A stretch of DNA of 64,000 bases from Setoptus koraiensis (Eukaryota > Arthropoda), in the NCBI GenBank assembly GCA_048013815.1, contig CM106586.1, positions 13,826,001-13,890,000 of the forward strand, written 5' to 3'. Each line of letters begins with the position of its first letter. Position 1 is the stretch's first letter. The translations under genes were made by a program, and so were the position numbers. Positions 55,097-64,000 of this stretch are shown here, piece after piece. The notes beneath the pieces were generated by a model that saw only the letters and a program-made list of their open reading frames with translations, was not told where the DNA came from and ran no database searches.

Positions 55097-58000
55097 ATGT
55101 TTCGTTATAAAGAATATATTGCGGTATATTGTGCCTTCTGTAGCACAAAATATATCTACACCAGCAGCTGGCAATCAGTCAGCGAAGAGATACGGATTAA
55201 GATCACAAGAGAGCTAGAAACTACCACCTATACTACTACAGTCACATCCGGCAGAAGAAGATCGCTATCTCAGAAGCCGTTGTTCACTGCTTCAGCCCGC
55301 GAAGAGCGAGCCGAACAACAAGCTAGAGTTGGTAAGAAAGATGTCACCATTCACGAGCGGGTAACCGTCACAAAAAGGATCGAAGGCGAAGAGTCAACGG
55401 AGCAGCAAAATGAGAATGCAAGAGCGAAAGCGAATCAATTTCGGACAACAACAACTAAGGTTACAAGGACTGTCGCTACAAAAACGGCAAGTGGCATCCC
55501 CAGAACAATTTCTAGATCGGAAACAGACATTCGCAACGTCGCAAAAGATATATCTGATTCAGCTGACAAGTCTAGAGACGCAACCACTAAACAAGCAGGG
55601 AAGAGTAGTCTCCAAACCACAAGTGAATATCTGAAAAAGTCGCAGCTAGAGACAAATGTGTCTAAAAAAGTGGACGAACCGGCAACAAGCTCTTCTACCG
55701 ACAAATCAAAGAGTAAACTTGATAAGTATAGAGGTCTGGGCAGCGCCAGTAGACAATTCTCTGCGACTCTAGCTGATTCCAAGACAGGAAGCAGCGCAAC
55801 AAAGCCCGATGAATTGGCGACAAGCAAGAGCACGGCAATAACCGTTGATGGAGCTGGAAAAGCCAGCCGCATCCCTAGATCTGCTTCAAAATCCGATGCA
55901 ACCACTAGCATCAGTGTCAAGGAGTCAACCGATATGGCAGAGAAGCCTCAGGATACGGCCTCTAAACAAACCAAGAAAACAACTCAGAGCACGAGTGAAA
56001 ACGTCGGAAAGTCACAGGTCGAATCGATTGCGTCGAAAAAAGTGGATGTAACGTCTGGTTCAACGCCAAGTTCCACCACCGCCGACAAAAAATCAGCTAT
56101 CAAACTGAGTAGATCAAAATCTAGTGCCAGTACTACGACTGCCGGAACTCGTGTTACAATGACAAAGACCACAACCACCACCACAACCACTCGTGATGGT
56201 CAAAAATTGAAATCAACCGTGCGAGAGTCGATTGGTCAGAAGGATAAGCAAGCCGAATCATCCGCTTCCAAATCGACGATGAGTACCTCGGGCAAACTTG
56301 GAACATCAAAGTCAAGCAATTTAGATATCTCCACTACACTGGCCTCTCAGTCGTCAAAGAAATCTAGCAAACCTGTTGAGAAAGCCAAATCGAAGGCAGA
56401 ACTGTCTCCACAAGCCAAAGGAAAGAGTTCAGACCATCTAGATGGCAAGCAAATGTCTGCAGTTCGTAAAACAATGAGTAAGCTTTCAACTTCAAAACTT
56501 GGTTCGAAAACACCATCGGGCGTTGATCTTGAGGAGACCGAAGATATAACTCACGCATCTATAGTGCAATCGAAACCGGGCAGCTTAACCAAGCCAGAAT
56601 GGGCCGCCAAGACTAGCAAGAGCACCGCAGATTTCGAAAGTGGGGCTCGAAAAGCGAGTGCCATCCCTAGATCAAAATCTGGTGCAGACAGCAGCAGTAT
56701 CAAAGAGACTTCCGATATTACCGAAATGTCCCAGGATGCAAGCTCTAAAAAAATCAGCAAATCAGAGATTCGAGACAAAAGCCCGATCAAGTCAGCAAAA
56801 AAATCGCAGCTCGATTCTAAAGGTTCTAAAAAAGTGGATGAAACAACAACAGCAGTATCGGCGTCTGGTTCCGCTGCCAAAATATCGACCAGCAAAATTG
56901 CTAAATCTAAATTGAGTGGCATGGATAATGCTGGTAAACAATCCGCTAAATCTACTCTTCAATCAAGAGGTGGCAGCACCACATCGAAGGAAGTAGTTTT
57001 ATCCAGGACTACTACAAGTTCTGTTGATCAGGCTGCGAAACCGATCGCCACCTCTAAATCGGTGTCAAAATCTGCAGATACCCGCAGCGCAATAAAGCCA
57101 GAAGAAGTGGCCGTCACGACCAGCAAAAGCACCGCAACTTCAACAGGTGGGTCTCGAAAAGCGAGCACCATCCCTGAATCAGCTTCCAAATCTGGTGCAG
57201 GTACTCGCAGCAGTGTTAAAGAGTCCTCCGACATGGCTGCAGTGTCTCAAGATGAGAGCTCGAAAAAAGCGAAGAAGGCAGCCAGCAGTGAACTGGGCCC
57301 AGCTAAATCGTCGAAAAAGTCTCAGGTCGACTCAACAGCAGCATCTGCGTCAGGCTCAGCACTGGGTTCTGCCCAAAAATCGAAATCTAAAACTCTGGCT
57401 GAATCGACAACAGCCTTCTCTGCGCCGAGTTCGGGTCTAAGCAAACTATCCATTACAGACAAAAAATCCACAAGCAAAATGGATCAGAGTGATTCGGCAG
57501 CGAAGAAGGCAGCCGGAAGTGATGTGGACTCGATTAAATCGCCTAAAAAGTCAAAGCTAGAATCAACCGCATCCAAGAAAGTGGACAAAACAACAACAGC
57601 AGGCTCGGCGCTGGGTTCTGACAAAAAATCAAGTACCAAAATGGACAAATCCGATTTAAGTGATTTAGACAATGCCAGTAAAAAGTCCTCTAAATCTGCA
57701 CTTCAATCGAAGAGCACTAGCTCCGTAATGAAGGCTGATGATAAGTCCGAGAAAGCGAGCGCCATCCCAAAATCAGCTTCCAAATCTGCCGCAGACACTC
57801 GCAGCAGTGTTAAAGAGTCAACCGACATGTCTGCAATGTCTTCAGACGAGAGCTCGAAGCAAGCCAAAAAGGGGGCCATTAGTGAACTGGGCTCGGCAAA
57901 ATCGTCGAAGAAATCACAAGTCGATTCAACTACGTCTAAAAAAGTTGCTGAAGCAGCCGAATCCGCGCCGAGTTCGGCACCTGATTCCACCAGTGACAAA

Positions 58001-60127
58001 AAACCAGCTAGCAAGATCGATATTCCCAAATCAGCCTCTAAATCTGCCGCAGACACTCGCAGCAGTGTCAAAGAGTTCTCCGACATGGCTACAATGTCTC
58101 AAGATGAGAGCTCGAAAAAAGCGAAGAAGGCGGCCAGCAGTGAACTGGGCTCGGCTAAATCGTCGAAAAAGTCGCAGGTCGACTCGACTACATCCAAAAA
58201 AGGTGAAAAATCAACATCAGCAGCATCTGCGTCAGGTACCAAAATGGACAAGTCCACTATAAATGATTTAGATGATTTGGACACTTCTGGTAAGAAGTCC
58301 TCTAAATCTGCACTTCAATCGAAGGGCGGTAGCTCCATGAAGAAAGCTGAGGAAGTGTCCGCCGAAACCAGCAAGGGCGCCGCAACTTCAGCTGATGAGG
58401 CTCGAAAAGCAACTGACATCTCCAAACAAGTTTCCAAATCCGATTCAAACATTCGAAGCCGTACTTCTTCTGGCAAACCAAAAGAAAGCGTCGATTCGGC
58501 GACGCAACAGTCAAATAAAGACCTTAGCAAGCTTGATTCCGAGACGCGCTTGACAAAGTTTATCGAGTCCGAGTTATCTCAAGCGCAACAAGTAGCAGCT
58601 AAATTGCCTCCCGAAAAGAGAAAGCAAGCTGAAACCGTGATTGAAGATATGGAAAAGTTGGACGGTCCAGGAATAAGTGCCAAAGAGGCCGCCATCAAGA
58701 AGCGCCGCCGATGGAGATTGATTGAAACAACACAGTATCTAACCATGACAACTGAGGAGAGAACTCAAGCCGAGAGAGAATTGGAGAGTAAAGAAAACAA
58801 ATCACGGCCAGAAAGTAAACAAGACAGAGGCTCGAGTACTACCGTCGAGTCACGTGTTATAACTGTCGAGTCAGAATTAGCCGAGGCCAATCGAATTGCA
58901 TCGAGGATATCCGGTGAAAAGAGGAAGCAAGCTGAAACTGTGATCACCGAAATGGAGAAGTTGGATGGAAAAGAGATAAGCGCCAAAGAGGCAGCCACTA
59001 AGAAGCGCCGTCGGTGGAGATTGATAGAAACAACGCATTATCTGACTATGACCACAGAGGAAAGAATCAACGCTGAAAAAGAATTGGAGACTCAAGAGAG
59101 CCGAGAAGGCACAGTATATTCGGAGAGTCAAAGTGTTGCAGGTACAAGTAAAGTATCCGATTCACGTTCTAGAACAGTTGAATCAGAATTAGCCGAGGCT
59201 AATCGAATCGCATCAAGGATAGCTGAAAAAAAGAGAAAACGAGCTGAAATTGTGATCTCCGAGATGGAAAAGTTAGATAGCTCCGGTTTAAGCCCCCTAG
59301 AAGCGGCCACCAAGAGGCGCCGCCGATGGAGATTGATTGAAACAACACACTATCTAAGCATGACCATTGAAGAGAGAATTCAAGCCGAAAAAAGGCTAGA
59401 AATTAAAGAAAGCAGATCGGAGAGCCTACAAGTTGACAAGAAAAGTTCTCTGGGTGGTTCGAGTGCTGATAGTAGGCTAGGGCTGTCCAAAGATCAAACT
59501 GCTGAAGCAGAGTTGGCGGAAGCCTATCGAATGTCCTCGAAGCTGTCTAATGAAAAGAGGAAGCAAGCTGAACTTGTCATCGCTGAGATGGAGAAATTTG
59601 ATGGTCCGGGTATAAGCGCCACAGAGGCGGCTATCAGAAGGCGACGTAGATGGAAATTGATTGAAACAACACACTATCTAACCATGACATACCAGGAGAG
59701 ACTGAGCGCCGAAAGAGAATTGGAGCGCCAGGAGAAGGAGGCCGAATTCGAAACAGACGCTGAATTCTTCGAAAAGAAAAACAAGAAACGCAAACAAAGA
59801 AACCGAGAGTCAATCTACAACACAAACGCTAAAAAAGTCTCTTCCAAGCAAGGTCGCGATGCAAGCCAGACGAGAATTGGTGGTGGGTCGTCCAGCGACA
59901 GTGTCGGAACTGATGATGAAGATCGAAGGAGACGAGATGAAGAGGACAAGCTTGGGGCCAAAAAGAGGAAGAGGAGGAAGAATGCACTCCAAGAGCTAGA
60001 GGATGATAGAAAGAAGAAACGTCAAGAATCCACCGTTGGAAAAAAGAAAAGCGCACCATCAACTCCGACGGGTAACAATATCACTGATGATGGTTATGAG
60101 AAAAAGAAGAAGAGGAAAGACTATTGA
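55097..60127 (+). CDS. Large Lys/Ser-rich protein B with four RRRW modules
   Basis: Single exon, 1676 residues, start MFRYKEYIAVYCAFCSTKYIY, paralogous to the start of protein A. An early GRRRSLSQKPLFTASARE motif is also shared with A. The middle (about 55830-58260) is built from degenerate tandem repeats of 65-75 residues with IPKSASKSAADTRSSVKES, SDMAxMSQDESSKKAKK and SELGSAKSSKKSQVDSTTSK. Four RRRW modules follow at about 58549-58800, 58858-59100, 59170-59420 and 59495-59740, each ending RRRRW[RK]LIETTxYLxMTxxER. The tail is Lys/Arg/Glu-rich (KKKRKDY end). The protein is strongly basic and mostly disordered, with helical modules. It is unknown to me; cytoskeletal or chromatin association is conceivable from composition only. 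Confidence 0.8.
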   Translation: MFRYKEYIAVYCAFCSTKYIYTSSWQSVSEEIRIKITRELETTTYTTTVTSGRRRSLSQKPLFTASAREERAEQQARVGKKDVTIHERVTVTKRIEGEESTEQQNENARAKANQFRTTTTKVTRTVATKTASGIPRTISRSETDIRNVAKDISDSADKSRDATTKQAGKSSLQTTSEYLKKSQLETNVSKKVDEPATSSSTDKSKSKLDKYRGLGSASRQFSATLADSKTGSSATKPDELATSKSTAITVDGAGKASRIPRSASKSDATTSISVKESTDMAEKPQDTASKQTKKTTQSTSENVGKSQVESIASKKVDVTSGSTPSSTTADKKSAIKLSRSKSSASTTTAGTRVTMTKTTTTTTTTRDGQKLKSTVRESIGQKDKQAESSASKSTMSTSGKLGTSKSSNLDISTTLASQSSKKSSKPVEKAKSKAELSPQAKGKSSDHLDGKQMSAVRKTMSKLSTSKLGSKTPSGVDLEETEDITHASIVQSKPGSLTKPEWAAKTSKSTADFESGARKASAIPRSKSGADSSSIKETSDITEMSQDASSKKISKSEIRDKSPIKSAKKSQLDSKGSKKVDETTTAVSASGSAAKISTSKIAKSKLSGMDNAGKQSAKSTLQSRGGSTTSKEVVLSRTTTSSVDQAAKPIATSKSVSKSADTRSAIKPEEVAVTTSKSTATSTGGSRKASTIPESASKSGAGTRSSVKESSDMAAVSQDESSKKAKKAASSELGPAKSSKKSQVDSTAASASGSALGSAQKSKSKTLAESTTAFSAPSSGLSKLSITDKKSTSKMDQSDSAAKKAAGSDVDSIKSPKKSKLESTASKKVDKTTTAGSALGSDKKSSTKMDKSDLSDLDNASKKSSKSALQSKSTSSVMKADDKSEKASAIPKSASKSAADTRSSVKESTDMSAMSSDESSKQAKKGAISELGSAKSSKKSQVDSTTSKKVAEAAESAPSSAPDSTSDKKPASKIDIPKSASKSAADTRSSVKEFSDMATMSQDESSKKAKKAASSELGSAKSSKKSQVDSTTSKKGEKSTSAASASGTKMDKSTINDLDDLDTSGKKSSKSALQSKGGSSMKKAEEVSAETSKGAATSADEARKATDISKQVSKSDSNIRSRTSSGKPKESVDSATQQSNKDLSKLDSETRLTKFIESELSQAQQVAAKLPPEKRKQAETVIEDMEKLDGPGISAKEAAIKKRRRWRLIETTQYLTMTTEERTQAERELESKENKSRPESKQDRGSSTTVESRVITVESELAEANRIASRISGEKRKQAETVITEMEKLDGKEISAKEAATKKRRRWRLIETTHYLTMTTEERINAEKELETQESREGTVYSESQSVAGTSKVSDSRSRTVESELAEANRIASRIAEKKRKRAEIVISEMEKLDSSGLSPLEAATKRRRRWRLIETTHYLSMTIEERIQAEKRLEIKESRSESLQVDKKSSLGGSSADSRLGLSKDQTAEAELAEAYRMSSKLSNEKRKQAELVIAEMEKFDGPGISATEAAIRRRRRWKLIETTHYLTMTYQERLSAERELERQEKEAEFETDAEFFEKKNKKRKQRNRESIYNTNAKKVSSKQGRDASQTRIGGGSSSDSVGTDDEDRRRRDEEDKLGAKKRKRRKNALQELEDDRKKKRQESTVGKKKSAPSTPTGNNITDDGYEKKKKRKDY

Positions 60128-60258
60128 AAAAGTCATTTCTGTCGCGTGCTTTTCTAGCACACACATTCAATTGAGCGTTGACTCATCGTGATTTACTGTG
60201 TAAAAATCTACAATTAACATGTATCGTTTGCATTTTTTTTTTCTTACAGCATCATACA

Positions 60259-60264
60259 AATAAA
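60259..60264 (+). terminator. Polyadenylation signal of large protein B
   Basis: AATAAA 132 bp after the stop codon, in AT-rich DNA; the first such signal downstream. Confidence 0.55.
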
Positions 60265-60632
60265 ATGTATTTTCAGTCTATTAACAATTACTTAAATATC
60301 TAATTATTGTTAATATTTATTGTATCATTTCATTGTGTATTGTGTACGAAGATATTCATTATGCATGTTGTGAAGATGTGAAGACGTTGCTCACATAAAA
60401 TACACAGTTTTGTTTAGAAGCACTGTAAAGTGTATTGCAGTGAAATAACATCACTCAACCTAGTTGCTAAACTTTTTTCAGCGCATTACGCACTGCAATT
60501 GCAGACGATCTTTTGGTTTTGTAGCGACTAACAAATGAGTCGCAATTTTCTACTTCATTCGCATATTCTTTTTAACTAATTGACTTCGATTTTTATTTAT
60601 TTTAAATTTCGTTGCTCGCCACGAAAACAAGA

Positions 60633-60640
60633 TATAAAAT
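60633..60640 (+). promoter_or_regulatory. TATA box of bHLH-B
   Basis: TATAAAAT 131 bp upstream of the ATG at 60764 and 370 bp after the preceding polyadenylation signal, implying an independent promoter with a leader of about 100 nt. Confidence 0.5.
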
Positions 60641-60763
60641 GCATCTTCGTTAGTAGATAATTGTCACATTGTTGAATTGGTTTGCTACTAGTAATTATTC
60701 CTCTTTTAAAATTAAACCCTGGTGATATTACGACATTATTTACCGAAAGTCGAGTTCTTAATT

Positions 60764-61537
60764 ATGACGACAACAGGTGCCACCGCAGATTCTATGAACA
60801 GTCAGACAAGCGGCGACACAATATCGTCGGCATTTGCACCAACAATGCTCGAGTATTATGATCATCATCATCATCACCATTCAGGTTGGGAGTATGAACA
60901 TTTGGCGAATATGCCTCTTATTCCCTATGGTGTCATACATCACACATCACTGACGACCACAACTCATCATACAACTATAAACACATCGGGTACCACTTCC
61001 AACGGTCCCCCTGCGGCTAATCTTATTTCAACTTCCATCGGTTGTGGCGATCATCAGCTAATTGATTTAGATCAACAGCAACATCAACAACTTCAACAAC
61101 ATCATCAACAACAGCAACAACAACAACAATCGACCTGTCATCATGTCAATCTTAGTAATAGTGATAACAGCAACAACAATAATGGTATCAACATAACCCT
61201 GAACGCTTCTAGTGCAACTAATTGTCTGGATACTCCAATCAAAGTGGAACCAACAGATGGCTCCGACGTCGGCGGGCAGCCTAATTTAAACAATACCTCT
61301 TCCTCATCAACAGTTGTCGGGTCATCTAATAGAGAGATGCACAATGAGATTGAACGAAGGCGCAGGCTCAGAATAAAATATTGTTGCGATATTCTGAGGG
61401 GTCTAGTGCCGGGTGTCAATGACAAAACCGACAAGGCAACTGTATTGGAGCACACTGTCAGATATGTGCGACATTTGAATCAATGTCCAAATTTTTCCTG
61501 CAATTGCGAACTCAACACAATGCCAGCTCAATCGTGA
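60764..61537 (+). CDS. bHLH-B, class B type bHLH transcription factor
   Basis: 257 residues, single exon, from ATG (MTTTGATADSMNSQ). It has His-rich and Gln/His-rich tracts in the N-terminal half, a PIKVEPTDG stretch matching the sumoylation consensus (hydrophobic-K-x-E), then the bHLH at about 191-239: MHNEIERRRRLRIKYCC, DILRGLVPG, VNDKTDKATVLEHTVRYVRHL. His193, Glu197 and Arg201 form the H-E-R triad that reads CACGTG E-boxes. There is no leucine zipper, PAS or Orange domain; the protein ends 18 residues after helix 2. Resemblance in the second basic half and IKYCCDxL recalls TCFL5/SOHLH proteins. The gene follows large protein B on the same strand, mirroring bHLH-A and large protein A. Confidence 0.85.
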   Translation: MTTTGATADSMNSQTSGDTISSAFAPTMLEYYDHHHHHHSGWEYEHLANMPLIPYGVIHHTSLTTTTHHTTINTSGTTSNGPPAANLISTSIGCGDHQLIDLDQQQHQQLQQHHQQQQQQQQSTCHHVNLSNSDNSNNNNGINITLNASSATNCLDTPIKVEPTDGSDVGGQPNLNNTSSSSTVVGSSNREMHNEIERRRRLRIKYCCDILRGLVPGVNDKTDKATVLEHTVRYVRHLNQCPNFSCNCELNTMPAQS

Positions 61538-61596
61538 AGCTGATTAGATTCTATCGATGAGAAAAATTGTATTCGAATAGAATAGATCGAAAACGA

Positions 61597-61613
61597 AATA
61601 AACAATCAATAAA
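61597..61613 (+). terminator. Polyadenylation signals of bHLH-B
   Basis: Two AATAAA hexamers (61597-61602 and 61608-61613), 60-76 bp after the stop codon. Confidence 0.65.
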
Positions 61614-61725
61614 ATTGCACTGATCAAATCAAATCATCTCGTCTAATTTCTTTCTAATTTGTTCCAACAATTTTTGCTGTTTGTAACATTCGTCATTGAG
61701 TCAGTATTGGAAAACAATTCACATG

Positions 61726-62394
61726 TCACAGATACATTGGATCGGCTTTTGTGTAAAGATATCTGGCTACCCTCTGGAGAACCGCTCTACTAAATTGATT
61801 GTTTGCCCTCACTATATGAGGTGGTAACGCAACGCCTTGTTTATTTGTGTCTGGTCTTCTTCCTAGCATCGTGTACCCGTCTGGGCTTACCATGACTTGG
61901 TCCGGACCTACCTGAGGCATGGGTGGCATGGGTCTTATGGGCGCTGGTATGATGCCGACTCCGGCTCCCGCCCCGGCGCCGGCTACGGCCCCCCCCTCAC
62001 CGTCATCTTGGTCACGATTTCTTTCGGTTCTCTTAGAACTCCTATCTTTTGGCGATTCTTTTGGCCCCTCACCTTGATGGTAAATATGCTCATAATCGGA
62101 AGGAGCTATTGCCATTGTGGGCGCATTTGAGGGCATCTTAGGCATTCCACCGCCACCAAGGGTCATCTTTGGCAAAACATTTGCTGGCCGGGCACCGCTT
62201 CTATCCCGTGCAGAAAACTTTTGGCTCCTATTTTCTTCACGACCACCACTACGATCGGGTACATTCTTTGCAGCACCGGTGCCCTCGTGAAAAATGTGCT
62301 CATAATCCGATGGTGCAATGGCCATTGTAGGCGCAACTGAGGGCACCTTCTTCATACTTTCGTCCCGGCCCCGTTCTCGTTTCTTGGGACCCAT
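61726..62394 (-). CDS. Hypothetical protein with duplicated MAIAPSDYEHI motif
   Basis: 222 residues from the first ATG (MGPKKRERGRDESM). A 16-residue unit, APTMAIAPSDYEHI[FY]H, occurs at about 21-36 and 91-106, separated by charged low-complexity sequence. A Gly/Ala run (about 134-147) and a Pro/Met-rich stretch (IIPAPIRPMPPMP) follow. The C-terminal 50 residues look more ordered (QVMVSPDGYTMLGRRP, NNQFSRAVLQRVARYLYTKADP). No signal peptide, membrane segment or known domain. The duplicated tyrosine-containing motif may be a short peptide-binding site. Convergent with bHLH-B; the two stops are 190 bp apart. Confidence 0.65.
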   Translation of the reverse strand: MGPKKRERGRDESMKKVPSVAPTMAIAPSDYEHIFHEGTGAAKNVPDRSGGREENRSQKFSARDRSGARPANVLPKMTLGGGGMPKMPSNAPTMAIAPSDYEHIYHQGEGPKESPKDRSSKRTERNRDQDDGEGGAVAGAGAGAGVGIIPAPIRPMPPMPQVGPDQVMVSPDGYTMLGRRPDTNKQGVALPPHIVRANNQFSRAVLQRVARYLYTKADPMYL

Positions 62395-62911
62395 GACGGA
62401 GAATAATCTTTCAACTGTTAGTCGAAAAAACAACTACCCTAAAAAGCGAAAGATGAAACAACAAAACGAGTCTCGTGCACTACTGTTCGGAAGTGATTGT
62501 GCTGATATCGAGTAAGATAGGCTCGCTTGCTAATCGATTAACTGAACGCCTCGTGCATATCGTCCACGCATCGTCATGTGCACGAAGTTTGTCCAAAACA
62601 TTCATAGAAAAACACTTGATTGCCACCATATGAGGCGCATTTGCGAAAGTTCTGGTCCTGATAACTTAGCTTTTTCGTAATTTTCACCAATACTACGCGG
62701 ATACATGTATTACATGTATGTACATGTATTATTACACTTAGGGACAGGTTTTTTCGTACGCTGGATCTTTCCGGGCTTATCTCTTTCGGGTAATTCTTTT
62801 TCAGTTCTTTTTCCGGCTGCACCTATCTCACTGTTGGACCCACCTTGAGTCCAAATATTCAGTCTCTCTGACTAAACTGAGTTGCAAAAACGAATAATTT
62901 TCAAATAAGTA
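62395..62911. other. Intergenic with dispersed repeat copy
   Basis: It holds the 5' flank of the preceding minus-strand gene, the second copy of the dispersed repeat (62622-62700) and an ATTACATGTATGTACATGT near-palindromic run (62702-62735). No gene supported. Confidence 0.4.
62622..62700. repeat. Dispersed repeat, copy 2
   Basis: Co-linear with 34648-34740 in the same orientation; see that entry. Confidence 0.55.
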
Positions 62912-63124
62912 TCAAAGTAGAAGCGGACAAGTTTTTTCAACCGTCTCACTTGACTGAATGACGAATTGAATTCCTCTGTAATATTCTTCCCATGCATCTC
63001 TTTTCTTCTTTATAGAAGTATCATCATTTAGCCTAGCATTAATTTTTGGATATTTTGCAACCAGTTCTGACAATACTCTCCTCTCCTCATTCGAATAATT
63101 TCTAGATCTATCTCTTGACGACAT
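62912..63124 (-). CDS. Myb/SANT-like DNA-binding ORF, short
   Basis: 70 residues from ATG (MSSRDRSRNYSNEERR). The stretch YSNEERRVLSELVAKYP, KKKRDAWEE resembles the first helices of Myb/SANT-like (MADF-type) domains that often accompany Harbinger-type transposons or derived host genes. The frame ends after about one domain, so it is either a fragment or the first exon of something larger. It is next to a decayed transposase on the opposite strand. Confidence 0.4.
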   Translation of the reverse strand: MSSRDRSRNYSNEERRVLSELVAKYPKINARLNDDTSIKKKRDAWEEYYRGIQFVIQSSETVEKTCPLLL

Positions 63125-63185
63125 ATCTGGTTTTTTAATGATAGAAGTTCAACGCAAACTCGAAGAATTAGATAAACAATAGAAA

Positions 63186-63970
63186 TTGACCAACACATGT
63201 GTTCTAATTGACCACATGTGCACAACACGCGTGCCTGAAATCGACTTACAAAATATTTATTTTTTATTATTGAGGACCAACGAGGATCATCGCATCTATA
63301 ACATGGATGGGACCAGATTATCTTGGAAAAAATTACCTTCGAAGACATGCCAGAAGAGGTACAAGAAGTTTTGGGACAAAGCAAGATAAGCAAGCCTTCA
63401 CGTTGTCATTCTCTGTGAGTATGACCGGAACCAAACTCAAGCCTATCATAGTTGGACATCATCAAAAGCCGAGGTGTTTCAAATCTATTGATTATAATCT
63501 GGACAGGCTTCCGGTACAATATTATGCCAATCGGACTGAATGGATGACATCAGACATATTTCAAGACATCATCTGCCACCTACACAAGGATTTCAAAGAT
63601 AGGCAAGAGTGCATGACATCATTACTTGACAGTTTCCAAGGACACAAAATTGAAGAAAGTATGTATCCACGCACAAATTTTCAATACTCACCTCCAAACA
63701 CTACATCCAGGACTTAACCACTCTATGGAATCATAAACTCTTTCAAGTGCCAATACACATCAATCCTTATGGACCAAATAGTCAGATATTATCAAAATAA
63801 CCAAACATTGAAACTTGAGGAAAAGAGCTTCGACCTCTATCAAGCAATCAATTGGGTCTCTGATGCATCATCGAGAGTGGGAGAGGCCACTATCAAGTAT
63901 TGAGCACACTGTGATTATATAAGAAGTGAGACAAACTAACCATTGGGCATGATAGACGATGGTATCACAT
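63186..63970 (+). pseudogene. Decayed Tigger/pogo-type DDE transposase
   Basis: Three pieces of one transposase. First, 63186-63389 has IYNMDGTRLSWKKLPSKT, where the usual NMDET is NMDGT. Second, a frame-shifted segment to the stop at 63715 has KPIIVGHHQKPRCFK, LPVQYYANRTEWMT, and LLDSFQGHK at the place of the second catalytic Asp. Third, the same frame continues past that stop with GIINSFKCQY and DLYQAINWVSDA to another stop at 63901. The order and motifs match the DDE_1 domain of Tigger elements (Tc1/mariner superfamily). One frameshift, two stops and a lost catalytic-motif residue show that it is inactive. No CENP-B-type DNA-binding part is seen to the left. Confidence 0.8.
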
Positions 63971-64000
63971 GTGATCTGACAAAGTAAACCTCATTCCTGA

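Overview
The window is nuclear DNA of an arthropod, most likely a chelicerate and plausibly an acariform mite. It carries a muscle troponin I gene in arthropod layout with GT-AG introns of only about 95-150 bp, many single-exon genes, long CAA/CAG-rich coding tracts, TATA promoters and AATAAA signals. The taxon is an inference; the eukaryotic and arthropod character is seen. One scaffold gap of 500 N lies at 33401-33900.

Region 1 (1 to about 27 kb) is GC-richer, full of CAA/TTG triplet tracts, minisatellites and GGCCGGCC-like words. It has no supported gene until a large single-exon gene at 21969-26774, encoding a 1601-residue PTB-domain protein with polyglutamine and polyhistidine tracts. 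A short upstream ORF and a hairpin cover its start codon.

Region 2 (27-44 kb) is AT-richer. It holds troponin I (six coding exons, 214 residues), a four-exon rhodopsin-like GPCR (301 residues), and a family of single-exon, signal-peptide-bearing, one-pass membrane proteins with seven conserved cysteines. Three family copies look functional; one of these spans the N gap and reads through in frame if the gap is empty. A fourth copy is a broken pseudogene with a bZIP-like ORF lodged between its two fragments.

Region 3 (44-64 kb) holds an intronless ABHD16A-type lipase and a mirror-image block: bHLH-A (-), lysine/serine-rich protein A (-), a 577-bp shared upstream region, lysine/serine-rich protein B (+), bHLH-B (+). 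The two large proteins are paralogues that share their N-terminus and a module ending in RRRRW[RK]LIETTxYLxMT (two copies in A, four in B). The two bHLH domains align without gaps. The block looks like an inverted duplication of a two-gene unit with its axis near 54.8 kb. Beyond it lie a small repeat-bearing hypothetical protein, a Myb/SANT-like ORF and a decayed Tigger/pogo-type transposase.

Best candidates for undescribed biology are the mirrored pair of large basic proteins with their linked bHLH genes, and the seven-cysteine membrane family. Neither resembles a family I can name.
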